This document shows, piece by piece, positions 55,422 to 63,534 of a DNA stretch of 64,000 bases. The DNA comes from UBA5429 sp942493315. GTDB taxonomy: Bacteria; Bacteroidota; Bacteroidia; Bacteroidales; WCHB1-69. The number at the start of each line of letters is the position of its first letter. Within the stretch, counting starts at the first letter, position 1. The position numbers were made by a program, and so were the translations under genes. Location: contig OW818690.1 in assembly GCA_942493315.1 (NCBI GenBank), positions 2,976,001-3,040,000 of the forward strand, read 5' to 3'. The notes beneath the pieces are model-generated. The model ran no database searches and had not been told where the DNA came from. It saw only the letters and a list, made by a program, of their open reading frames with translations.

Positions 55422-56045
55422 ATGAAAAAAAATGTATTTATAAAATGGTTGATGGTGATCACCATTTTAGTTTCCTTGATGGGGTCAGCCATAGCTTCTA
55501 ATCCCCCAATTTCATTGTTTCGTCAAGATGAAAGCAACTTTGCTTTTGGACCCAAAGCTTCATTTCATTTTAACAAACTTTATTTCAACCAAAACTTCAC
55601 TTCCTCTTTTGAACCCGGTTTTGAAGGGGGAATTTTTATCCGTTTTGGTGCTAAATGGTATTTACAACCGGAACTTTTATACTCCTTCCGACAAACCAAT
55701 TTTGAAGTTTTGTTAGATGAAGTAAACACAAATATTGCCGCACAAAACCATTATTTGATTTTGCCAATCATTATTGGATATAAAATTGTAAAGGGGGAAA
55801 ATTCCAACATCAGAATTCTATTTGGACCTAAATTTGCGTACAGATTAGCAACCAACAAACCTGAGTTTGAAGAGATCCTAAAACCATTTGAGTATGGTTG
55901 TGAAGTTGGCATTGGATTTGATGTCTGGATCGCTACACTCGATCTCAGTTATAATTTTTATTTCAGCCAAAGCAATACTGAAGCTATTGAAGAAAATATC
56001 TTACATCAGTCGATGTTCAACGCCAGTCTGGGAATTAAGTTTTAA
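55422..56045 (+). CDS. PorT-like outer-membrane beta-barrel protein
   Basis: 207 residues from the ATG at 55422, giving a signal peptide (FIKWLMVITILVSLMGSAIAS). The body has FAFGPKASFHFNKLYF, FEGGIFIRFGAKWYLQPELLYSF, and ends with HQSMFNASLGIKF, a barrel-type last strand. It is similar in style to the 45527 protein and to porT-family barrels. Its 3' end overlaps the convergent galE gene by 45 bases. Role unknown. Confidence 0.7.
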   Translation: MKKNVFIKWLMVITILVSLMGSAIASNPPISLFRQDESNFAFGPKASFHFNKLYFNQNFTSSFEPGFEGGIFIRFGAKWYLQPELLYSFRQTNFEVLLDEVNTNIAAQNHYLILPIIIGYKIVKGENSNIRILFGPKFAYRLATNKPEFEEILKPFEYGCEVGIGFDVWIATLDLSYNFYFSQSNTEAIEENILHQSMFNASLGIKF

Positions 56046-57044
56046 TTCCCACTTCCACGCACTTGCAACCATCTCGTTGATCCCTTTTGCGGCTCTCCAG
56101 TTGAGTTTTTGCTCAGCTAGAGAAGCATCAGCCCATATTTGTTCAATATCACCTGCACGACGGGGTGCAAACCTCCAATTAAGTTTAACTCCGGACTCTT
56201 GTTCAAAAGCATGAATCACTTCTAAAACAGAATAACCTTTACTACAGCCAATATTGAAAAATTCAACTGGTTGATCCATCTTTTTTTCTGTCATTCGAAG
56301 TAAAGCGGCAAGGTGTGCTTTAGCCAGATCAACTACATGGATATAATCCCGAATGGCTGTTCCATCAGTTGTTGGGTAGTCTTTTCCAAACACTAAAAGT
56401 TCTTTACGTTTTCCAATGGCAGTTTGACAAATAAAGGGCATCAGGTTATTAGGAATACCATTGGGTAATTCACCAATAAGTGCTGATTCATGAGCCCCTA
56501 TGGGATTAAAGTATCTTAATGAAATGGCATTCAAATGGGACTGTGTTTTAATGGTGTCTTGAATAATCTCTTCTGCAATCCTTTTTGTATTTCCATAAGG
56601 TGAATTGGCAGGTTGTAAGGGTGTGTTTTCTGTAACAGGCAACACAGAGGGTTGACCATAAACAGTGCAAGAGGATGAAAACACAATATGGGGAATATGA
56701 AAACTGATCATCATTTCCAGCACATTTATCAAGCCTACAAGGTTATTTTCGTAATAATGAAGTGGTTTTTCAACAGATTCTCCCACTGCTTTAGCTGCAG
56801 CAAAATGGATTACACCATCAAATGGTGAATTCTTTTCAAAATAGTTTTTGAGATCCCCTTTATTTAAAAGATCTAATTTGGTAAAATGAGGTAATATTCC
56901 TGTTATTTCTTTTATTTGATCTATAACTTGAGCTGAAGAGTTAGAGAGATTGTCAATAATATAAACGTTGTAACCTGCATTTAATAATTCAACTACAGTA
57001 TGAGATCCGATGTACCCGGTTCCTCCGGTAACCAATATTTTCAT
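56001..57044 (-). CDS. galE: UDP-glucose 4-epimerase
   Basis: 347 residues of an extended SDR. GGTGYIGSHTVVELL (about 7-21) binds NAD, SSSCTVYG carries the catalytic Ser, and SPYGNTK (YxxxK) the Tyr and Lys. RYFNPIGAHES and DYIHVVDLAKAH are GalE hallmarks. It interconverts UDP-glucose and UDP-galactose. It lies downstream of the sugar operon on the same strand but has its own -7 box at 57094. Confidence 0.92.
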   Translation of the reverse strand: MKILVTGGTGYIGSHTVVELLNAGYNVYIIDNLSNSSAQVIDQIKEITGILPHFTKLDLLNKGDLKNYFEKNSPFDGVIHFAAAKAVGESVEKPLHYYENNLVGLINVLEMMISFHIPHIVFSSSCTVYGQPSVLPVTENTPLQPANSPYGNTKRIAEEIIQDTIKTQSHLNAISLRYFNPIGAHESALIGELPNGIPNNLMPFICQTAIGKRKELLVFGKDYPTTDGTAIRDYIHVVDLAKAHLAALLRMTEKKMDQPVEFFNIGCSKGYSVLEVIHAFEQESGVKLNWRFAPRRAGDIEQIWADASLAEQKLNWRAAKGINEMVASAWKWELKLNSQTGVEHRLM

Positions 57045-57093
57045 TTTAGTTTATGTTGATCAAATGGAAAATAATATAAAATTAATACAATAA

Positions 57094-57101
57094 CAAAAAT
57101 A
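57094..57101 (-). promoter_or_regulatory. -7 box of galE
   Basis: CAAAAATA on the plus strand is TATTTTTG on the minus strand, an exact TAnnTTTG, 50 bases before the galE ATG. Confidence 0.5.
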
Positions 57102-57163
57102 CAATTTTTTTTAAGAAAATATAGCCTAAAAAACTGGTAAAAATCAATTCAAGTTCTTTCCTT

Positions 57164-57484
57164 TCAACAATGAAAAATCTCTTCCATGGTATGCCACCAC
57201 TCTCCGGGAGCTAAATGTAAGCTTTCCTGACAGGGATCGGTTTCTTTCCACCATTTTTGAGTCATAGGATCAGATCCCATTTTCTTTATATCTTGATCAA
57301 AATCGGATCCAACATATTCAAAATAAGCAAAAAGAGTTTCATTATTTAATAGAAAAATGGTATAGTTCCGAATATTACAAGTATAAATCATTTCAATAAC
57401 TTCGGGCCACGGATTACGGTGAAGTTGAAGATAGTACTCCAATTTTTCAGGTTTTACTTTGATCACTTGTCCAAATCTTCTCAT
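57164..57484 (-). CDS. L-rhamnose/L-fucose-type mutarotase (RhaM family)
   Basis: 106 residues, the normal RhaM length. MRRFGQVIKVKPEKLEYYLQLHRNPWPEVIEMIYTCNIRNYTIF and FAYFEYVG...WWKETDPCQESL are family blocks, with the catalytic-type His22 and the paired Trp. It equilibrates sugar anomers. It overlaps the kinase gene by four bases (ATGA), so the two are translated together. With a fucosidase nearby, L-fucose is the likely substrate. Confidence 0.85.
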   Translation of the reverse strand: MRRFGQVIKVKPEKLEYYLQLHRNPWPEVIEMIYTCNIRNYTIFLLNNETLFAYFEYVGSDFDQDIKKMGSDPMTQKWWKETDPCQESLHLAPGEWWHTMEEIFHC

Positions 57485-58620
57485 CCTCTTCTGATTCTAA
57501 TTTTTAGGGTATTGGGAACTTCCATTTCAGAGAAAAGAGCTAAGTAGCCACCACCACCGGCTCCACACAATTTATAGCCCAGAATATAATCGGGTAGATT
57601 TTTAATAGCAAATAAAACCTCTTCAGTAATCATATTGGGAAACATGGCAGTTTGCGCATTAAAACTTTCCACTAAAGCTTTTCCTACAGAAGTAGAATCT
57701 TTTTGTAAAACACCTTGCCATAATTGATCTGCAGCAATAGCCAGGGTTTTTGCTTTTTGAGTATCAATAGTGGCATCAGAAGTAACATTTAAGTTGTTGA
57801 TTCTTGGATTTAAAGCCAATAAATAGATTCTTTGTTCTATCCAGTCTAAAACATCCTTATCATTCACTGATTCAATGTATTCAGGCCAGAATGCACCTGA
57901 ATTATAGTACAGATAGTTGAGTCCCGGAAATACGATTCCGATTGCATCCTGAGAGCCACTAATGTACGTTCTTCCCGGTTCATTTTCATAACAAAACAAA
58001 ATTTTAGCTAACTGATTAACATCACCTTCAGGAATGTGGGTTTGCCATAAATCGATCGCTTTTTTACGAGTACTGGTACTCATCCCACTTCTGTCATTAA
58101 ACTCATAATCGGGTTCAATGCTAATGGTAATTACAGGACCGGGATGAAACTTAGAAACATCAGGTTGATCCAGCCATCCTCCTGCTAAATCGATTCTATA
58201 GGGAATGTAGCACTCTTTTCTTAATGCCGTAGTACTTCTTGCAGGTAACCCAATATGTGGTATTCTTTTACTTACCATGTATTTAACCCCGATTTCCTTG
58301 CATAAGCGCTCTTTATCTATGGAGTGGCCATCTTCATTCACAAACAAGATATCTGCCTGTAATCGAATCAAATCATCTTTAAAATCGAGAATACCGGTGC
58401 CGGAATTGATAAATGCATCCTTTACGTATTTTAAAGATTTCACCATATACAATCTTTCAGATTCAGAATTGATCGTTTTTCTACCTTTTAAATCAAAAAT
58501 AGTTTTATCTGATCCAATTCCAACATAAAGATCCCCTAGCAATGAAGCCTCAGCAAAAAAGGCAACATGTCCGGAATGTAACATGTCATAACACCCTGAA
58601 ACAAATACTTTTTTTCTCAT
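57481..58620 (-). CDS. Fused cytidylyltransferase-like / GHMP sugar kinase
   Basis: 379 residues in two parts. Residues 1 to about 130 are a nucleotidyltransferase (SGCYDMLHSGHVAFFAEAS with HSGH, then IGSDKTIFDLKGR). About 135-379 resemble GHMP kinases: YRIDLAGGWLDQPDVSKFHPGPVITI at the start and KLCGAGGGGYLALF near the end. The usual GHMP phosphate loop GLGSSAA is replaced by SGSQDAIGIVF. It probably phosphorylates and perhaps nucleotide-activates a 6-deoxy sugar, by analogy with the fused fucokinase/fucose-1-phosphate guanylyltransferase of Bacteroides, but the domains differ. Coupled to both neighbours by 4-base overlaps. Confidence 0.75.
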   Translation of the reverse strand: MRKKVFVSGCYDMLHSGHVAFFAEASLLGDLYVGIGSDKTIFDLKGRKTINSESERLYMVKSLKYVKDAFINSGTGILDFKDDLIRLQADILFVNEDGHSIDKERLCKEIGVKYMVSKRIPHIGLPARSTTALRKECYIPYRIDLAGGWLDQPDVSKFHPGPVITISIEPDYEFNDRSGMSTSTRKKAIDLWQTHIPEGDVNQLAKILFCYENEPGRTYISGSQDAIGIVFPGLNYLYYNSGAFWPEYIESVNDKDVLDWIEQRIYLLALNPRINNLNVTSDATIDTQKAKTLAIAADQLWQGVLQKDSTSVGKALVESFNAQTAMFPNMITEEVLFAIKNLPDYILGYKLCGAGGGGYLALFSEMEVPNTLKIRIRRG

Positions 58621-59804
58621 GATTGCAGTCCTTTTTTCCTTACAAAAAGGGAAAATATAAAAATGATACTAAAACAAACTAACGGAATGATAAACCCTAA
58701 AGCCATTTTGGAATCCCCTATCCAGCCCATTAAAGGTGGAACAATAGCCCCTCCTACAATTGACATAATGAGATAAGAAGATCCTTTAGATGTTTGATTT
58801 CCAGCATTTTTGATAGATATGGCAAAAATGGTCGGAAACATCACGGACATAAATAAATAGGTTAGAATAAGGGCATAAAAAGAAACGTACTCTATGGAGG
58901 AAACTACCAGAATCATACAGATTATGGCTCCAACAGAAACCCATTTAAGGAGCGATTCTGCTTTCATTTTCAGCAATAGGAAACTACCTAAAAGCCGACC
59001 TGCTAAAAATAGAGACATACAAGCCAAAGATAAAACAACAGAAGCGTCTCGTGGCGTTAAGCGGGTATTTATTTCAATTACATAATTGATAAAAAAACTA
59101 TTAATCCCGGTTTGTGCTCCTACATATAGAAATTGAGCAATAACTCCGAATAGAAATAATCTGTTTTTTAATAAATTAACTTTTTGTTCACCAACAGACC
59201 ACTTTTCATTTTCTATGGCAATTTTGGGAAGTTTAATATTAAGGAATAGAAATCCAATGATTAAAACAAAAGATCCTAAGATCATATAGGGTAATGAGAC
59301 CCCACCTTGTGTTCCATCGGCATTAAAAATGAGTAATCCTCCCACTAAAGGACCAACTATCCATCCTATTCCGTTAAATGATTGAGCAAAATTGAGTCTA
59401 ACAGCTCCATTTTCAGGAGAGCCTAATGCAACAATATAGGGATTGGATGCTGTTTCCAGAAAAGTTAATCCTGAACCAATTACAAACAGAGAAAATATAT
59501 AGAAAGGAAATGAGCCAATGTAATCTGCTGGAATAAATAAAAAACAGCCTATTGCAAAAAGGAAAAGTCCAAAAATAACACTTTTTTTATAGTTAAACTT
59601 TCTTATGAACATTCCTGCGGGGATAGCCATCAGAAAATAGGCAAGATAAACAGCCACCTGAACCAAAGCTGAACGTGATTTTGAAATCACCAAAACATCC
59701 TGAAAATGTTTATTTAGAACATCTAAAATACTATGGGCAAAACCCCATAGAAAAAAAAGAAAAATGAAAAGTGTTAGTGGTAGTAAGAAAGTTTTTTTCT
59801 GCAT
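58617..59804 (-). CDS. Sugar permease, MFS (FucP-like L-fucose:H+ symporter)
   Basis: 395 residues with about twelve membrane helices. FFLWGFAHSILDVLNKHFQDVL near the N-terminus and TFLETASNPYIVALG are hallmarks of the FucP branch of sugar:proton symporters. It would import fucose or a related sugar across the inner membrane. It is the first gene of the three-gene coupled operon, with a -7 box at 59831. Confidence 0.85.
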   Translation of the reverse strand: MQKKTFLLPLTLFIFLFFLWGFAHSILDVLNKHFQDVLVISKSRSALVQVAVYLAYFLMAIPAGMFIRKFNYKKSVIFGLFLFAIGCFLFIPADYIGSFPFYIFSLFVIGSGLTFLETASNPYIVALGSPENGAVRLNFAQSFNGIGWIVGPLVGGLLIFNADGTQGGVSLPYMILGSFVLIIGFLFLNIKLPKIAIENEKWSVGEQKVNLLKNRLFLFGVIAQFLYVGAQTGINSFFINYVIEINTRLTPRDASVVLSLACMSLFLAGRLLGSFLLLKMKAESLLKWVSVGAIICMILVVSSIEYVSFYALILTYLFMSVMFPTIFAISIKNAGNQTSKGSSYLIMSIVGGAIVPPLMGWIGDSKMALGFIIPLVCFSIIFIFSLFVRKKGLQS

Positions 59805-59830
59805 ACGTATTCTGATTTTATAACAAGTTG

Positions 59831-59838
59831 CAAATATA
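59831..59838 (-). promoter_or_regulatory. -7 box of the sugar operon
   Basis: CAAATATA on the plus strand is TATATTTG on the minus strand, an exact TAnnTTTG, 27 bases before the permease ATG at 59804. Confidence 0.55.
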
Positions 59839-59842
59839 TGAA

Positions 59843-59903
59843 ATAATAAGCTAATGTGATAATAAGCTAATATGCTAATTTTTTATTTGCTAATTTGCTA
59901 ATT
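59843..59903. repeat. Octamer array running into a coding 3' end
   Basis: Units built on AATAAGCTAATGTGAT (16 bp) and TTTGCTAA. The array starts beyond the stop of the 59867 gene and continues into its last codons, so the C-terminal residues LANKKLAY are written by the repeat. Confidence 0.85.
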
Positions 59904-60805
59904 CTCTTCATCTTTCTTTTGGTTTGAACTAGAAAGATTCCGGTGATTACAATAATGATTCCTAAAATCTTATTCCAGGTTACAGATTCTCCGTAAAAAA
60001 CAAAAGAGATAAACGCTGTTAAAACAGGAATTAAATTGGTGAATATATTCGCTTTTGCCGTCCCTAAGGCTCTAACCCCATTGATATAAAGAACAAATGC
60101 AATAGAAGAACAAAACACTGCCAAAAGGATCAAAAAGAGCAAATTTTTAGGGTCATACAATGCATCCGATTGGGTTATCAATTCATGGCCTGAGTTCATG
60201 ATCAACAAAATGGGCGTAAATGCAATTAATCCTATTAAATTTTGCCAGGTAATGACTAAAATGGGGTGATAATCGTGAGGTATTTTATTTAAAAAGTAAT
60301 TGTATCCAATAGTGGAAAAAACCGCACCAAATGCTAAAGCAACTCCACCAAAATGGATGGTTGATCTTATAAAATCGGGTATTAACATGATCACAATACC
60401 CAAAACTGAAAGTACCACGCCCAACATATTTTGTTTAGTAAGGGTTTCTTTCAGAAAATAGAAGGCAACTAATGCCATAAATAATGGAATGGTTGCGATG
60501 ATTACAGAAACTATGGAAGGATCGGAAAATTTTAAACTATAGGTTTCAAATAGGAAATAAACCAGAGGTTCGAAAAAGGATAATCCTAAAAATAAAGCGA
60601 TATGTTTTTTTAAAATCAAAAACTTTTTTCTATAAAGAAAAATGGAAATGGACACAAATATGAAAGATGAAATCAACAATCTGACAAAAATGATAAATAT
60701 GGGATTAAAACTTACCAATAGATGTTTTGTAAGTACAAATGAAGCCCCCCAAAAAAGCATGGCTAAAAAAAGGGTGAAGAAATGTATTTTTTTGATTGAT
60801 TTCAT
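59867..60805 (-). CDS. EamA/DMT-family transporter
   Basis: 312 residues from the ATG at 60805 (MKSIKKIHFF); an ATG at 60817 adds four residues. About ten membrane helices in two EamA halves: FWGASFVLTKHLLVSFNPIFIIFVRLLISS and FGAVFSTIGYNYFLNKIPHDYHPILVITWQNLIG. It is probably a metabolite exporter; the substrate is not readable. The last eight residues (LANKKLAY) come from an octamer repeat, which suggests the original C-terminus was replaced or extended. It lies downstream of a terminator after secG. Confidence 0.83.
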   Translation of the reverse strand: MKSIKKIHFFTLFLAMLFWGASFVLTKHLLVSFNPIFIIFVRLLISSFIFVSISIFLYRKKFLILKKHIALFLGLSFFEPLVYFLFETYSLKFSDPSIVSVIIATIPLFMALVAFYFLKETLTKQNMLGVVLSVLGIVIMLIPDFIRSTIHFGGVALAFGAVFSTIGYNYFLNKIPHDYHPILVITWQNLIGLIAFTPILLIMNSGHELITQSDALYDPKNLLFLILLAVFCSSIAFVLYINGVRALGTAKANIFTNLIPVLTAFISFVFYGESVTWNKILGIIIVITGIFLVQTKRKMKRISKLANKKLAY

Positions 60806-60817
60806 GTTTGTAAACAA

Positions 60818-60843
60818 AAAAAGAGGATAAAAATCCTCTTTTT
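60818..60843 (-). terminator. Intrinsic terminator after secG
   Basis: An 11-bp perfect stem (AAAAAGAGGAT / ATCCTCTTTTT) with a four-base loop, followed on the minus strand by further T. It lies 21 bases beyond the secG stop. Confidence 0.8.
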
Positions 60844-60863
60844 CATTTTATAGGGATATCTGA

Positions 60864-61175
60864 CTATTCTTTTTCTTCAGTTTGGTTATCTTGACCTTGT
60901 TTATCTGCATTTTCAACTTGCTCAGTTTTAGCAGGTCTGGTTTTTTTATAATCATTTTGAACTTTAATTGCAGTAGTTAATGATAAAATCATAATAAGTG
61001 CTGCAACAGTCCAAGTTGCTTTTTCAAGGAAATCGGTAGTTTTTCTAACTCCTAAAACTTGATTTTGACCGGCAAAGTTAGAAGCTAACCCACCCCCTTT
61101 TGAATTTTGAATTAATACTATAAATGCTAATAATAAACTTGCAAGGATAATAACGACTACTAGAAAAGTTAACAT
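60864..61175 (-). CDS. secG: Preprotein translocase subunit SecG
   Basis: 103 residues. Two membrane helices (about 2-22 and 50-70) flank the SecG loop IQNSKGGGLASNFAGQNQVLGVRKTTDFLEKATW. The C-terminus is hydrophilic and acidic, as in Bacteroidota SecG. It assists the SecYEG channel. It is the last gene of a minus-strand unit with a TPR protein, lptE and a sigma-54 activator. Confidence 0.9.
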   Translation of the reverse strand: MLTFLVVVIILASLLLAFIVLIQNSKGGGLASNFAGQNQVLGVRKTTDFLEKATWTVAALIMILSLTTAIKVQNDYKKTRPAKTEQVENADKQGQDNQTEEKE

Positions 61176-61189
61176 AATTTTTCGTTTTT

Positions 61190-61771
61190 TTATTGATTTG
61201 ACTCTTTATTTTTAATCTTTTTAATTTGGTCTGCAAAATAACTATTTTTTTCCGGAAAAAGCAAGCCCAATTTTTTTAACATTTTTTCCGCTTTTCCAAC
61301 ATACCCTTGTTCAGCATAAACCATTGCTAATGTTTCACTTACAAGATCAAAATCATTGATTTTAAGCTCCTCTTCATAGTTAATATTGGGATTATGTCGA
61401 GACGGATCGAAGATCATTTTCGGAGGATTTTTGGTAAATTTATCAATTAAGCTCGAAATTTCATCCTGAATAATTGGAGTTGATGGTTCAGAAGAAATGA
61501 GAGGAACAGCTTCCTTTTTCATTTCAGATTGTAATTTGGGCAATTCGATTTTTGATTTTAAAATCAAAGACCTATTGGGCATGGAAAGGAGCACTTTCCC
61601 TTTTATTTTCTCAAATTCTTTAGAATTATAATCTTGTAAAAGTTTCAGATAAAACAGATTAACAACAGAAGAAGCCGGAAATCGTACATATAAGTCAGAG
61701 AGTTGTTCAACAATAGCTCCCATTTCGTTGGAATAATCAGTAAAATAGTCTGTAAAAACTAAGCTTTTCAT
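61190..61771 (-). CDS. TPR-like hypothetical protein
   Basis: 193 residues with no signal peptide. The C-terminal part (DFDLVSETLAMVYAEQGYVGKAEKMLKKLGLLFPEKNSYFADQIKKI) is one clear tetratricopeptide-type helix pair. The middle is Pro- and Ser-rich. Proteins of this kind lie between lptE and secG in many Bacteroidota. The function is not known; the context suggests a cell-envelope role. Confidence 0.7.
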   Translation of the reverse strand: MKSLVFTDYFTDYSNEMGAIVEQLSDLYVRFPASSVVNLFYLKLLQDYNSKEFEKIKGKVLLSMPNRSLILKSKIELPKLQSEMKKEAVPLISSEPSTPIIQDEISSLIDKFTKNPPKMIFDPSRHNPNINYEEELKINDFDLVSETLAMVYAEQGYVGKAEKMLKKLGLLFPEKNSYFADQIKKIKNKESNQ

Positions 61772-61782
61772 TTTTTTCTATT

Positions 61783-62295
61783 TTACCAGTTTACAAATGC
61801 TTTATTGAAAATCTCTTCTGTCAGTGCTTCATTGATTTCTGTAACTAACCCGCCTTCAATTGATGTAAATGAAAGAGTACTCAAATAATCAGTGTATCTG
61901 GAAAAAAGTTGTTCGAAATTTTTAGATTCATCAAATTTATTTACAAACTTAACCCGAACTGAAATGGTTAATCTGTTCATGGCAGCTATATCATTCCCTT
62001 GAATGGCAACAGGTGTGATGGTATAAGAAACAATATTTCCAGTCAATTGATAATCTGCATTTTGAGAATTGGTAATTGAAAGTGGCGTTTGACTTTGAAT
62101 TCTATCTTTTAAGGCATTTGTAAAGTCTTGACTTAACGCAGGATTTACAAGATTGGAATTATTAGGAAATGTTGCTATATAACAAGTTTTTGCTCTTGGA
62201 TCAATCGTTCCTCCGGTTGTGGAAACATTTAAAGTCATGCCACAAGATGCCAATATCAGTATAATTGAAATAAATGCAACGTATCGTTTTATCAT
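61783..62295 (-). CDS. lptE: LPS assembly lipoprotein LptE
   Basis: 170 residues with a lipobox at LASC (Cys18). The LptE-type body in Bacteroidota form follows: GGTIDPRAKTCYIATFPNNSNLVNPALSQDFTNALKDRIQSQTPL, then an FVNKFDESKNFEQLFSRYTDY segment. It plugs the LptD barrel and helps insert lipopolysaccharide in the outer membrane. It starts 10 bases after the sigma-54 activator gene. Confidence 0.83.
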   Translation of the reverse strand: MIKRYVAFISIILILASCGMTLNVSTTGGTIDPRAKTCYIATFPNNSNLVNPALSQDFTNALKDRIQSQTPLSITNSQNADYQLTGNIVSYTITPVAIQGNDIAAMNRLTISVRVKFVNKFDESKNFEQLFSRYTDYLSTLSFTSIEGGLVTEINEALTEEIFNKAFVNW

Positions 62296-62304
62296 ATTTT
62301 GAAG

Positions 62305-63528
62305 TTAAGAACCAATACCATATTCCCGAATTTTTCTATATAATGTTCTTTCGGAAATACCTAATTCATCAGCAGCAGATTTTCTTTTATTATTATGTTT
62401 TTCCAGAGCCTTTTTAATTAATTCTTTTTCAGCTTCCATTAATGAAAATTGATCATCAATCAAAATTTGATCATTCGGATTTAGTTCTTCAATTTCAAAC
62501 TCATCTTCCTGATTATCATACTCATCAATTTTTGATCTCACTGCATAATCCGAAATTTCCAAAGGTTTGCGAATTGGAGTAGCATTATGAGATTCCTCTT
62601 TCATTTCAGAAATAATTTTTTTTAATTCTGAAACTTCCCTTTTTAGATCTCCAAGAAACTTATAAATAATTTCACGTTCAAACATACCGGGGGCGGCTAC
62701 ATCCTGATCTTGTCCTAGAAGAACCGGAAAATTGGATACATGAGGAGCTACCAGATATTTTTGTAAAACATCAGATTCAATAAGCCGGTTATTTTCAATA
62801 ATAGATATTTGTTCGGTAATATTACGCAATTGACGAATATTTCCCGGCCAGTTATAACTTTTCAGTGTCTCGATAGCACGATCAGATAATTGAATAGCGG
62901 GAACCCGGTATTTGAGGGCAAAATCTGAAGCAAATTTGGTAAAAAGTAAGAAAATATCATTTTTGCGATCTCGAAGAGGGGGAACCTGAATGGGAATCGT
63001 ATTCAAACGATAATAAAGATCCTCTCTAAACTTCCCTTTTGATATACGATCCGCAATATTGATATTTGTAGCAGCCACAACCCGAACATTGGTTTTTTGA
63101 ACAATGGATGACCCTACTTTAAAATATTCTCCATTTTCTAAGACTCTCAACAATCTAACCTGAGTAGCTAATGGAAGATCGGCTACCTCATCTAAAAAAA
63201 TGGTACCCCCGTTTGCTACTTCAAAATACCCTTTTCTGGTATCAGCAGCACCGGTAAATGAACCCTTTTCGTGGCCAAATAGTTCAGAATCAATTGTCCC
63301 TTCCGGTATTGCACCGCAGTTTACAGCAATATATTGACCATGTTTATGGGTACTGTTATCATGAATAATTTTTGGGAAACTCTCCTTCCCTACCCCACTC
63401 TCTCCTGTAATCAGTACAGACAATTCCGTAGGAGCAACTTGTATAGCGGTATTGATGGCATGATCCAACATGGGATCAAAGCCAACAATACTGTATCTTT
63501 GTTTAATTGCTTGTAAAACAGGATTCAT
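62305..63528 (-). CDS. Sigma-54-dependent transcriptional activator without receiver domain
   Basis: 407 residues. The AAA+ domain starts almost at the N-terminus: Walker A GESGVGKE at 42-49, GSFTGA (89-94) in place of GAFTGA for sigma-54 contact, and FLDEVADLPLATQVRLLRVLENGEYFKVG. The Fis-type DNA-binding helix is at the C-terminus (SAADELGISERTLYRKIREYG). There is no receiver or PAS domain, so its activity must be controlled in another way. It heads an operon with lptE and secG, an arrangement I know from other Bacteroidota. Confidence 0.9.
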   Translation of the reverse strand: MNPVLQAIKQRYSIVGFDPMLDHAINTAIQVAPTELSVLITGESGVGKESFPKIIHDNSTHKHGQYIAVNCGAIPEGTIDSELFGHEKGSFTGAADTRKGYFEVANGGTIFLDEVADLPLATQVRLLRVLENGEYFKVGSSIVQKTNVRVVAATNINIADRISKGKFREDLYYRLNTIPIQVPPLRDRKNDIFLLFTKFASDFALKYRVPAIQLSDRAIETLKSYNWPGNIRQLRNITEQISIIENNRLIESDVLQKYLVAPHVSNFPVLLGQDQDVAAPGMFEREIIYKFLGDLKREVSELKKIISEMKEESHNATPIRKPLEISDYAVRSKIDEYDNQEDEFEIEELNPNDQILIDDQFSLMEAEKELIKKALEKHNNKRKSAADELGISERTLYRKIREYGIGS

Positions 63529-63534
63529 AATAGA

